A stretch of 6,477 nucleotides of DNA from CAYUYV01 sp050331455 (GCA_050331455.1 JBHJGV010000030.1:1-6477); one strand, 5' to 3'; counted from the stretch's first letter, positions 1 through 5,973 are shown. Translations and numbers: made by a program. The notes: a model not told the origin generated them from the sequence alone.

Positions 1-112
1 GCTGGGGGGGCGGCGCCGGGGCGTGTGGGGGGGGGCGTGCCCAACCCCCCACCGTGGGGGGGGGCGGGCGGGCCGCCCCCCCCCCCCACCTCTCCGCGGT
101 TTAACCTCAGCG
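1..112. repeat. G-run / C-run low-complexity tract upstream of blh
   Basis: The tract has runs of G at 4-10 (7), 27-35 (9) and 56-64 (9), and runs of C at 45-50 (6) and 76-87 (12). The arms are complementary: CCCCCCAC (45-52) faces GTGGGGGG (54-61) across one base and could also pair with the earlier G run. The strand has more than four G runs, so a G-quadruplex is possible on paper. No coding signal or ribosome-binding site is evident. It may be a true structured leader, or a contig-end or sequencing artefact, since homopolymers of this length are unusual even in GC-rich bacteria. Any indel error here would also disturb the reading frame leading into the next gene. Confidence 0.75.
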
Positions 113-1054
113 ATGGGTGGGATCCGGAGCGATCCGGGAGCCCTGTGGACCCCCGGTGTGGTGTGTACGGCCATTATGCTTTGGACCGTCACAGGACCCG
201 TACCGCCAATGCTGGTCCTGACCATCGCCGCCGGACTTGTTGGCCTTGTCGGATTGCCCCATGGGGCCGCCGACCTGCCCCTGGGACGGGCGCTGTTCAA
301 ACGGCGCAGCGGACCGGGTTGGGTTGTTCCCTTTTTTGGATTCTATCTGGCCGCCGCCGCCGCGGTCTTGATTGTGTGGCAGACGGTGCCGCAGGCCGCC
401 CTTATAATATTCCTTGCCCTGTCGATCTGGCACTTTGGCCAGGAAGATGCCCACGCCCATTTCGAACAGCCCGGCCCCGCCGACACTCTGTTGTTCGGGC
501 TCCTGCCCATTGCCGTGCCATCCCTGGTCTGGACCGGACAGACGGCCGAAATCTTCCAATGGCTCGTCCAGCCCGCAACGCTTCGCGCCGATTATGTGGC
601 ACAGTTCGGATCTGTGGGGTGCGGACTGTGTGCCGTGCTCGCCATCCTGCGGGTGCGCCGGATGACGCTTACAGCGCTGGCGGAAGTGAGCGCCGTCGTA
701 CTGCTTTTTGTGGCCCTGCCGCCGCTTCTGGCATTCGCCGTCTATTTTGCGGCGATCCACAGCGTCCGCCATGCCTTTCGGGTCCACAGGGTCCTGATGA
801 CCGGCGGGCACCGCGATGCGTGGATATTCTACACGCTCACCGGGTTGGCCACCGTGGCGGTCCTGGGCACGGCTGCATTGCTCATCGCCCGGATGGCCGG
901 CGACACGACGAGTGTCGTCTCTTTGGGGGAGGCCACCACCATTGTTATGTTCCAGGGGCTCAGTGCGCTGACAGTGCCTCACATGATCTTGATCGCCCTG
1001 CGCCAGCGATCCAATCGGGATCAGTCAGGCAGTTTCGCGCTTTCCGCCCAATAG
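113..1054 (+). CDS. blh: Brp/Blh-family beta-carotene 15,15'-dioxygenase
   Basis: Integral membrane enzyme predicted to cleave beta-carotene centrally with O2 into two retinal molecules, the chromophore of microbial rhodopsins. The 313-residue product is strongly hydrophobic, with roughly six or more membrane segments. It shows the family's histidine motifs in order: GLPHGAAD (His50), SIWHFGQED (His107), YFAAIHSVRH (His216, His220) and LTVPHM (His290). The 57, 109 and 4-residue spacing of the first four histidines matches, as I recall it, the iron-ligand histidines of the characterised marine Blh. The ATG at 113 is chosen because it gives a normal length and lies after the G/C tract. It has no clear Shine-Dalgarno sequence; GTG at 158 and ATG at 176 are in-frame alternatives that keep all motifs. 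The frame stays open back to 23, but that part translates to Gly/Pro/Arg low-complexity sequence. The 3' end overlaps the convergent glycosyltransferase by 34 bp. No opsin gene or other carotenoid gene is in view. Family is near certain; activity is inferred. Confidence 0.9.
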   Translation: MGGIRSDPGALWTPGVVCTAIMLWTVTGPVPPMLVLTIAAGLVGLVGLPHGAADLPLGRALFKRRSGPGWVVPFFGFYLAAAAAVLIVWQTVPQAALIIFLALSIWHFGQEDAHAHFEQPGPADTLLFGLLPIAVPSLVWTGQTAEIFQWLVQPATLRADYVAQFGSVGCGLCAVLAILRVRRMTLTALAEVSAVVLLFVALPPLLAFAVYFAAIHSVRHAFRVHRVLMTGGHRDAWIFYTLTGLATVAVLGTAALLIARMAGDTTSVVSLGEATTIVMFQGLSALTVPHMILIALRQRSNRDQSGSFALSAQ

Positions 1055-2253
1055 GCTTCGTCGAATCCTGGAAGATCGAGATTGACGAGGAATTGCCGGG
1101 TGCAGGCTTCCCAACTGAAACTGAGCGCATGGTCGCGGGCCGCCGTCCGGGAGGTCCGGGTCAACGCCTCATGGCATGCCGTCGCCAGGTCTTCGTCCAG
1201 CGAGCCGACATTCGGTACGGTGATGATGTCCTTGGGTCCGTGGACCGGATAGGCGGCAACCGGCGTTCCGCAGGCGAGCGCCTCCACATTGACCAGGCCA
1301 AATGTGTCCGTTCGGCTTGGAAACACGAAGACGTCGCTGGCGCCGTAGATCCGGGCCAGATCGTCCCCGAAGCGGGCGCCAAGAAAGACTGTATCCGGGT
1401 AAAGGGTCTCGACCGACGCTTTCAATGGACCGTCGCCCACCACCACTTTCGTGCCGGGCAGATCCAGACGGAGAAAGGCTTCGATGTTTTTTTCCACGGC
1501 GATCCGGCCCACGGACAGCCAGATGGGCCGTGGATAGGGCAGGACGTCGTCCCGCCCCGCCGCCAGGGGCCTGAACTTTTCCGTATCCACGCCGCGGGAC
1601 CACAGGCGCAGATTCCGAAAGCCCCGGGTTTCCATCTCGTCGCGCACGCTGGGCGCGGCCACCATGACGGCGGAAGCGGGTTTGTGGAACATGCGCAAGA
1701 ACCAGTAGCCCCAGGAAATGGGAAAGCCGGTGCGGGCATGAACATATTCGGGGAACCGGGTATGCAAGGATGTGGTGAACGGATGATCCCGGCGCAGACA
1801 GAACCGCCGGGCGGCCAGGCCCAGCGGTCCCTCCGTCGCAATATGGATGGCGTGGGGCCGCATATCGTTGATCATTCGGGCCACGGGCCGGTTGGCCCAC
1901 AGCGCGAGACGGATTTCCTGATAGGTCGGCAGGGCGACGGTCCGAAACATGGTGGGTGCGATGACCGCCACCTCGTTGCCCATCCGCTCCAGATGGTCCT
2001 TCAGGGCTTCGAGCGTGCGCACGACCCCGTTGACCTGGGGAGCCCAGGCGTCGGTGACGATCATGATGCGCAGGCCGGAATAGGGGTTTGGCGGAGCGGG
2101 ATCGAGTTTGGCGGGCCTGCGGCGCAGGACACGCAGGCGGTTCCCGACCCGCTTGTACCATTTCTGCCGTTCCGGGTCCGGACTGTTTTCATCCGGTCCG
2201 TCCGCGCCCGTCCCGGTGCGGTCATCGCCCGCGCCCAGGGGATCTGAGGTCAT
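1021..2253 (-). CDS. GT4-family (GT-B fold) glycosyltransferase
   Basis: Predicted cytosolic or membrane-associated glycosyltransferase using a nucleotide-sugar donor. It resembles the MgtA/SqdX-like branch that glycosylates lipids or envelope polymers; donor and acceptor cannot be read from sequence. In the 410-residue product the N-terminal Rossmann domain begins at about residue 61 (LRIMIVTDAW, then the glycine loop VNGVVRT at 74-80). The C-terminal donor domain has WSRGVDTEKFRP (218-229), SVGRIAVEKN (247-256), the VVGDGPL strand (271-277) and SRTDTFGLVNVEALACGTPV (313-332). The usual E-x7-E motif appears as D316-x7-E324, a variant I associate with this subfamily. Residues 1-60 are a charged, Gly/Pro/Asp-rich, probably disordered extension. 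The start at 2253 is preceded by GGGGGA at about 8 bases. An in-frame ATG at 2403 would add 50 low-complexity residues and is less likely. It is transcribed in the same direction as the upstream transglycosylase, 268 bp away, so probably from its own promoter. Confidence 0.88.
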   Translation of the reverse strand: MTSDPLGAGDDRTGTGADGPDENSPDPERQKWYKRVGNRLRVLRRRPAKLDPAPPNPYSGLRIMIVTDAWAPQVNGVVRTLEALKDHLERMGNEVAVIAPTMFRTVALPTYQEIRLALWANRPVARMINDMRPHAIHIATEGPLGLAARRFCLRRDHPFTTSLHTRFPEYVHARTGFPISWGYWFLRMFHKPASAVMVAAPSVRDEMETRGFRNLRLWSRGVDTEKFRPLAAGRDDVLPYPRPIWLSVGRIAVEKNIEAFLRLDLPGTKVVVGDGPLKASVETLYPDTVFLGARFGDDLARIYGASDVFVFPSRTDTFGLVNVEALACGTPVAAYPVHGPKDIITVPNVGSLDEDLATACHEALTRTSRTAARDHALSFSWEACTRQFLVNLDLPGFDEAYWAESAKLPD

Positions 2254-2413
2254 GGTATTCCCCCGGCGGCCGGTGCGCCCCGCTGCGTCCGCCGTCTCAT
2301 CATCGCCAAGGACTTGTCCTTTCCATGCCGAGGCCTGGTCGTCCAGGACCGTTTCGGTGCGACCACGGCCAATGCCGGCCACGCCGGGCGAAGGCCGCGG
2401 CACTCGTCATCCC

Positions 2414-2443
2414 ATTGTGACCGGATCGAAGGGACGGCGCCAA
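2414..2443 (-). promoter_or_regulatory. Possible sigma70-type promoter for the glycosyltransferase
   Basis: Read on the minus strand, TTGGCG (2443-2438) and CACAAT (2419-2414) are separated by 18 bases. Each matches its sigma70 consensus hexamer at four of six positions. Transcription would begin near 2407, leaving a leader of about 150 bases before the ATG at 2253 and making the upstream ATG at 2403 an unlikely start. GC-rich DNA yields such matches by chance, so this is only a candidate. Confidence 0.2.
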
Positions 2444-2521
2444 TCGACGTCACCGCGCGGTTGATTGTCGCCGGTAAGAACACGTGGGCCGAGGAGGCGA
2501 GGGGGATCGGAAGGCCGGTCG

Positions 2522-3436
2522 TCAGTGCTGGTTGTGCGCCAGAGCGGACGGGCTGCGCGCGGCCAGACTGCTGGCGGATAAGGTCGCCCGTGTCATGTGC
2601 TCCCAATTGATGGCTTGGGGCCCGCCCCTTTCAAAATGGGCTGCGCGGGCGAGGCGGCGTGACAGGTCGAGGCTCAGGGCCGGCGTCCGGCGCCGGGGCG
2701 CGGGCGGCAGGCGGTCCGCCAGATCCTGCTGGATCAAGGGGATCGGCACCGGCGGCGCTGCGGCAATGGCCGCGATGGGCATCACGCTGGCGAGGGCGAC
2801 GGGCCGGGCCGGGCGCTCCACGACCAGCGGCAGACGCTTGCGCTCTTCGGCCATGGCCACTTCCACCTTTTTGCCGTACCGGCGATTGTGGACCTGCCGG
2901 TGGGAATGGTAGCGGCGTACGGCCTCGTCCCAATCGCCATAACGCTTTTGCAGGCGGATCAGGAATTTGGCCGCATAGGTCATGTTGGCGAGGGGGTCGA
3001 AGGCTTCTTCAAGGCTCGTGAACGCCCGCGGGTGATATTTCAGGTTCACCTGCATGCAGCCCACATCGATGCTCATATGGCCTTCGCCCCGCAGGCGGCG
3101 GGCCGCCAGGACGGCTTCGGCCTTGTTGGCATAGCGCGTGCCCCGGCCCTCGACATTGATGGTCCAGGGCCAGGGGCTCTTGGTGGCATGGCCCGCCGGG
3201 GCGATGCCCGTTTCCGTGACCGAGACCGCGGCCAGCATGTGAGGGGGCAGATCCATCATCCAGGTCAAGTCCTGCGCCGCATCCCGGCACACGGACCAAT
3301 CCGGTGACTGGGGATCGAGAACCCGTTTGACGGACGATGCTTGGGAGAGGCCCGGACCCGCGACGACGGCCGCCATGGCGCAAAAGCAGGCGGTGAGGGT
3401 CTGTCCCCATGACCTTGCGGCCATAATGTTCGGCAT
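2522..3436 (-). CDS. Secreted lytic transglycosylase (SLT domain)
   Basis: Periplasmic murein-cleaving enzyme predicted to cut the MurNAc-GlcNAc bond with formation of 1,6-anhydro-MurNAc. The 304-residue precursor starts with a Sec signal peptide: positive residues at the N terminus, hydrophobic core at about 13-29, and a likely cleavage after SQA at residue 33. The goose-lysozyme-like SLT domain covers about residues 45-185. The catalytic Glu75 lies in SVTETG, GCMQVN is at 126-131, and the C-terminal helix has AKFLIRLQKRYGDWDEAVRRY (about 156-176). The segment WPWTINVEG (89-97) between the catalytic motif and GCMQVN is typical of a branch also found with pili and secretion machines. The tail after about 200 is Pro/Ala/Arg-rich and probably disordered. 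The start at 3436 is supported by GAGG eight bases upstream; an in-frame ATG lies four codons later. No partner system is next to it, so general wall remodelling is the safest reading. Confidence 0.93.
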   Translation of the reverse strand: MPNIMAARSWGQTLTACFCAMAAVVAGPGLSQASSVKRVLDPQSPDWSVCRDAAQDLTWMMDLPPHMLAAVSVTETGIAPAGHATKSPWPWTINVEGRGTRYANKAEAVLAARRLRGEGHMSIDVGCMQVNLKYHPRAFTSLEEAFDPLANMTYAAKFLIRLQKRYGDWDEAVRRYHSHRQVHNRRYGKKVEVAMAEERKRLPLVVERPARPVALASVMPIAAIAAAPPVPIPLIQQDLADRLPPAPRRRTPALSLDLSRRLARAAHFERGGPQAINWEHMTRATLSASSLAARSPSALAHNQH

Positions 3437-3444
3437 TTTACTAA

Positions 3445-3448
3445 CCTC
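3445..3448 (-). promoter_or_regulatory. Shine-Dalgarno site of the transglycosylase gene
   Basis: GAGG on the minus strand, eight bases before the ATG at 3436. It favours that start over the in-frame ATG at 3424, which would leave a longer spacing of 20 bases. Confidence 0.6.
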
Positions 3449-3498
3449 GCGTCCCGCAGCGCGGTCGCCCCGTGATCTTCAGCCGGGGAGGCCGGAGC

Positions 3499-3543
3499 AT
3501 GGAGCCCGTTGAGACGCCCTTTACTCTCCAGGATTCGCATTAA
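3499..3543 (+). CDS. Possible 14-residue small ORF with strong SD
   Basis: ATG at 3499 opens MEPVETPFTLQDSH and ends at TAA 3541-3543. GGGGAGG at 3485-3491 lies seven bases upstream, a better ribosome-binding site than most of the larger genes here have. It sits divergently in front of the transglycosylase and ahead of the inverted repeats and small RNA. The peptide is acidic, has no membrane segment and resembles nothing I know. A chance ORF is the default reading; a leader peptide is the alternative. Confidence 0.15.
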   Translation: MEPVETPFTLQDSH

Positions 3544-3564
3544 GAAAACATGGGGTCTGGCCGT

Positions 3565-3595
3565 GACGGGGGTTTAACCCGTCCGACGGGCCCGT
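3565..3595. repeat. Nested overlapping palindromes
   Basis: Three palindromes share arms. GGGTTTAACCC (3570-3580) has a one-base centre. CCCGTC-C-GACGGG (3578-3590) has six-base arms. ACGGGCCCGT (3586-3595) is perfect. The upstream GACGGG (3565-3570) can also pair with CCCGTC (3578-3583), so the two GACGGG copies compete for one partner. This could be an operator or a switchable RNA structure. No poly-T follows on either side. Confidence 0.6.
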
Positions 3596-3627
3596 GTGTG
3601 CCAATTCGACAATCGGCTGTGCAGGGG

Positions 3628-3645
3628 TGCCATGCATAAATGGCA
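3628..3645. promoter_or_regulatory. Inverted repeat TGCCAT-N6-ATGGCA, possible operator
   Basis: Perfect six-base arms (3628-3633 and 3640-3645) flank an A/T-rich six-base centre in a GC-rich intergenic region upstream of the small RNA. The same TGCCA/TGGCA half-site recurs at 3688-3692 and, in ATGGC-N5-GCCAT, at 3710-3724. Clustered symmetric half-sites suggest binding of a dimeric regulator, but none can be named. Confidence 0.35.
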
Positions 3646-3667
3646 AGGCTCAACCCCAAATAGAGAC

Positions 3668-3696
3668 TTGATCGGATCGGCGCCCGATGCCACTTT
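3668..3696 (+). promoter_or_regulatory. Weak promoter candidate for the small RNA
   Basis: TTGATC (3668-3673) and CACTTT (3691-3696) are spaced by 17 bases. The -35 element is fair and the -10 element poor. A start about seven bases downstream of it, near 3703, would fall at the base of the first predicted hairpin of the small RNA, which is the main reason to mention it. Confidence 0.2.
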
Positions 3697-3703
3697 GTTG
3701 CAG

Positions 3704-3790
3704 TGCACTATGGCATTGCGCCATGGTGTACAGCCCTTCTTGGGCGTTTCCTCCCTAGACTCAAGGCCGCCTTCGGGCGGCCTTTTTTTT
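3704..3790 (+). ncRNA. mmgR: suhB/MmgR-like (alpha-r8) trans-acting small RNA
   Basis: The stretch folds into a chain of hairpins with no coding frame. An 11-bp stem (3704-3714 with 3720-3730, two G-U pairs) comes first. GCCC-TTCTT-GGGC (3733-3745) follows, then an unpaired segment TTTCCTCCCT (3747-3756), and finally a strong intrinsic terminator (3763-3790). A short GGGC stem, the exposed TTTCCTCCCT decamer and the terminator in this order are what I know of the alphaproteobacterial suhB RNA family, whose member MmgR of Sinorhizobium meliloti is about 77 nt and limits polyhydroxybutyrate accumulation. The CCUCC core is complementary to Shine-Dalgarno sequences, so base pairing with mRNA leaders, probably with Hfq, is inferred. 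The 5' end is uncertain: the first hairpin could be part of the RNA or DNA upstream of it. It stands between the transglycosylase start and the end of hutG, on the strand opposite both. Confidence 0.72.
3763..3790 (+). terminator. Rho-independent terminator of the small RNA
   Basis: AAGGCCGCC (3763-3771), loop TTCG (3772-3775) and GGCGGCCTT (3776-3784) form a 9-bp stem on a stable tetraloop, and the T run spans 3783-3790. On the minus strand the same stem is followed only by TTGAGTCT. It may therefore partly stop hutG transcription too, but it is built for the plus strand. Confidence 0.92.
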
Positions 3791-3833
3791 ATTCATCTCG
3801 GGCGGCCCTGTCGATGGGCCCGGCACACAATGG

Positions 3834-4697
3834 TTAGGGATTGCGCAGGATATCGGGCCGGATGCTGGTGAGCCGGGCGACCAGGCGGGTCAGATCGCTG
3901 GCCAGGGCGCCGAAGCCGCGTCCCGGCCGCACCTTCGTCTCGTTCATGTAAAGCGCGCGGTTGACTTCGATTTGCAGGGCATGGCGGCCGAGGGCCGGCG
4001 CGCCGTAATGGCTGGTGCAAAACCCCCCTGCATAAGGCGCATTGCGCCCGACCCGATAGCCCATGGACCGAAGGGTTTCGGCGGCGATCCGGGTGAGTAT
4101 CGGCGAGCAGGCCGTGCCGTAGCGGTCACCCAGGACGAAGTCGCAGCGATTGAAGCCCCGGTCCTGATCCAGCGGTCCGCCCACCGATGGCATGGAGTGA
4201 CAATCGATCAACACGGCGCAGCCAAAATCGAAATGGGCCCGGTCGAGCAAATCCTGGAGCGCGCGGTGATAGGGCACATAGAGAGTCGAGATCCGGTGTT
4301 CCGCCTCGGCCAGGGTCAGCGGCCCGCCATAGATATCGGTGCCGTCTCGGATGACCCGGGCGAGGGTGCCGAGGCCCGCGGCGACCTTCAGGGACCGCGT
4401 GTTGCACCAGGGCGGCAGGGGATCGGCGAACATCACCGGGTCGAGTTCCCAGGGCTCCCGGTTCACGTCCAGAAAGGCACGTGGGAAATGGGCCTTCAAC
4501 AGTGGGGCGCCATAGGCCGGCGTGGCGGCGAACAGGCCGTCGACGAACGCATCTTCGGACTGGCGCAGGGTGACCGGGTCGAGCCGCGAAGCGTCCACGA
4601 AGCCCTGGGGATAGGTGCTGCCGGAATGGGGGGATGCGAACACGAAGGGGCTGGCGAGGGTGCCGGTGACCGAGACGACCGGATCGAAATCGGCCAT
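3834..4697 (-). CDS. hutG: N-formylglutamate amidohydrolase
   Basis: Cytosolic metal-dependent hydrolase predicted to convert N-formyl-L-glutamate to glutamate and formate, the last step of the five-step histidine degradation route. Motifs of the 287-residue product are typical of the family: FASPHSG (20-26), EDAFVDGLF (48-56), FPRAFLDVNREPWELDP (71-87), YVPYHRAL (140-147), LIDCHSMPS (163-171), GDRYGTAC (190-197), RNAPYAGGFCTSHYG (218-232) and the metal-site-like QIEVNRALYMNE (242-253). The ATG at 4697 gives the usual family length but has only a weak AGG upstream. The frame remains open to in-frame ATGs at 4886 (350 aa) and 5045 (403 aa), and codons between 4886 and 4697 keep a high proportion of G/C at the third position, so a longer N terminus cannot be excluded. 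No other hut gene is nearby, so a role outside histidine catabolism is possible. Pairing with divergent cpdR is, as I recall, common in alphaproteobacteria. Confidence 0.92.
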   Translation of the reverse strand: MADFDPVVSVTGTLASPFVFASPHSGSTYPQGFVDASRLDPVTLRQSEDAFVDGLFAATPAYGAPLLKAHFPRAFLDVNREPWELDPVMFADPLPPWCNTRSLKVAAGLGTLARVIRDGTDIYGGPLTLAEAEHRISTLYVPYHRALQDLLDRAHFDFGCAVLIDCHSMPSVGGPLDQDRGFNRCDFVLGDRYGTACSPILTRIAAETLRSMGYRVGRNAPYAGGFCTSHYGAPALGRHALQIEVNRALYMNETKVRPGRGFGALASDLTRLVARLTSIRPDILRNP

Positions 4698-5449
4698 GGG
4701 GTTGAAGCCTGCGGGCGGTTCGGGGGCCGGAAAGAAGAACCGTTCCTCGTGGAGACGCAGACCCGTGGGCGTCCAGCGCCGCTCCGCCGGGGCCTCGCCG
4801 GTTCGGCTCTTGCCATGACCGAGGATCGGGGGCTCGCGGCGGTGCACGGCGCGCGTCGTGCGGACGGAGGCAAGGCCATTGGACATGCGGTGAAACCACT
4901 CACTTGGCGTCGTGGGCGCCGTCGGGCACCGCGTGATGCGCGCCCAGCGGTATGCTCGGTTCACAGGCCGCCCCGGTGGGCGGTTGGAGCGTTCGGCGAA
5001 GCCGTTGGTCCTAATGGACCATCGGCGGTGCGGGCGTTCAACCACGCTTTATGGGGCCTCGGACGGCGCCGCCGGGCCAGCCTGGCCCATGGGGGCTAGA
5101 GCCAACAGGACCCTTGATCTTCAAACGGTTTTTACCTTTTTGGCGCTCACTGGACAGTGAGAAGGCTGGCCGGCACCGCGGCCCACCGGGTTCGGGGATC
5201 TGTTTTTGCGACACGGACGGTCGGATATCCGGCCTTGCCAGACGCAAAATCATGGCATCCTGGCGCACTGGAAAAGATCGAGACGATGCCGGCCGACCCG
5301 TCCGCCTGCCCATGGCCGCGGTGAGGCCGACCGGTCCGGCCCTTTCGCCAGATCATGCGGACGGGGGCATCCGGAAGGGGCGCCAGGGCGCCCGCATGGA
5401 ACACGCGCTCAAGCGGCGCGGCCGATTGGGACACGCAAGGTGGGGAAGT
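4698..5449. other. 750-bp divergent gap between hutG and cpdR
   Basis: I find no recognisable gene. The part up to 4886 may encode an N-terminal extension of the amidohydrolase, as described there. The rest has open frames on both strands, but their translations are Arg/Gly/Pro-rich with no domain, as expected by chance at this GC content. A relatively A/T-rich patch at 5113-5141 is the most likely place for a promoter, though no convincing hexamer pair is visible. Palindromes lie at 5146-5161, 5222-5231 (CGGATATCCG) and 5378-5393 (GGGCGCC-AG-GGCGCCC). No tRNA signature was found. Confidence 0.6.
5146..5161. promoter_or_regulatory. 16-bp palindrome CTCACTG-GA-CAGTGAG
   Basis: Perfect seven-base arms around a two-base centre lie just downstream of the A/T-rich patch and about 290 bases before cpdR. 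The geometry fits a dimeric repressor or activator site. No specific regulator is recognised, and one such palindrome in 6 kb is close to chance expectation. Confidence 0.25.
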
Positions 5450-5809
5450 ATGGCAAAGATCCTGCTCGCTGAAGACGACGACGCCATGCGGCGTTTCTTG
5501 AAATCCGCCCTCGAAAAGGCCGGCCATTGGGTGACCGATTACGGCCAGGGGGACGAGGCGCTCGAAGCGCTCGAACAGGCCATGTACGACCTGCTGCTCA
5601 CCGATATCGTGATGCCGGTCATGGACGGGATCGAACTGGCGCGCCGGGCGGCGGAACTCGATCCCAATCTGAAGATCATGTTTATCACCGGCTTCGCCGC
5701 CGTGGCCCTCAATCCGGACAATAACGCGCCGAAAGAGGCAAAGGTGCTCTCCAAGCCCTTCCACCTGCGTGACCTTGTGCACGAAGTCGAACGCATGGTC
5801 GCGGCCTGA
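5450..5809 (+). CDS. cpdR: CpdR-type single-domain response regulator
   Basis: A 119-residue receiver domain with no output domain, the usual length for CpdR. It starts MAKILLAEDDDAMRRFL, giving the acidic pocket Glu8-Asp9-Asp10. The phosphoacceptor is Asp52 in LLLTDIVMPVMDG, the switch Thr80 is in FITGF, and Lys102 is in LSKPF. In Caulobacter, CpdR receives phosphate from CckA through ChpT. Unphosphorylated CpdR primes ClpXP for degradation of PdeA and other substrates and helps time CtrA removal, which links the cell cycle to proteolysis. The same role is inferred here. The ATG at 5450 is chosen because the receiver fold begins there and a purine-rich AAGG/GGGGAAG lies just upstream. The frame is open for 133 more codons upstream, but that translation is Arg/Gly/Pro-rich without a domain. 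The gene is divergent from hutG across a long gap and has an IS630 copy about 225 bp downstream. Confidence 0.95.
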   Translation: MAKILLAEDDDAMRRFLKSALEKAGHWVTDYGQGDEALEALEQAMYDLLLTDIVMPVMDGIELARRAAELDPNLKIMFITGFAAVALNPDNNAPKEAKVLSKPFHLRDLVHEVERMVAA

Positions 5810-5846
5810 TCGGGATGACCCGCCATGTCGTGTCTTGAGCCCGATC
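5808..5846 (+). terminator. Weak stem at the cpdR stop codon
   Basis: GATCGGG (5808-5814, beginning in the stop codon) is perfectly complementary to CCCGATC (5840-5846) across a 25-base loop. CGGG-ATGA-CCCG (5811-5822) competes with it. No T run follows, so at most it protects the 3' end or assists factor-dependent termination. Confidence 0.15.
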
Positions 5847-5973
5847 TATCCGGGTACGGATGCTCACTATAGCGTCGTGACCGGCGCTTGCGCATTGGCG
5901 TGCAAGGCGTATCCCGGATTGACCATGCTGATTGTTCCTGCGGCCCGGGCCTTGCCAATGGTGCGGGTGAAGA

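Noticed and set aside
25..2247. A 740-codon plus-strand frame across blh and the glycosyltransferase gene
   Set aside because: It runs out of frame with blh and antisense to the glycosyltransferase, both clearly real. The translation has no recognisable domain.
3688..3702. Sigma54 promoter (TGCCAC...TTGCA) in front of the small RNA
   Set aside because: The distance between the -24 and -12 elements is one base too short and the -24 GG is GC. Sigma54 tolerates neither well.
3791..3833. Separate minus-strand terminator for hutG
   Set aside because: GGCCC and GGGCC can pair across a seven-base loop, but no T run follows on the minus strand.
3972..5099. Long plus-strand open frame (375 codons) across hutG
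   Set aside because: It is antisense to a gene with a full set of N-formylglutamate amidohydrolase motifs, and its translation is Gly/Arg-rich without a domain. Such shadows are expected at this GC content.
5100..5160. Possible tRNA near GGGGGCTAGAGCC in the hutG-cpdR gap
   Set aside because: There is no T-loop GTTCGA-like sequence, no closing acceptor stem and no clover-leaf on either strand.
5051..5449. In-frame 133-codon extension upstream of cpdR, suggesting a fused N-terminal domain
   Set aside because: The receiver fold starts at the ATG at 5450 with a purine-rich ribosome-binding region, and CpdR is normally 118-120 residues. The upstream translation is low-complexity.
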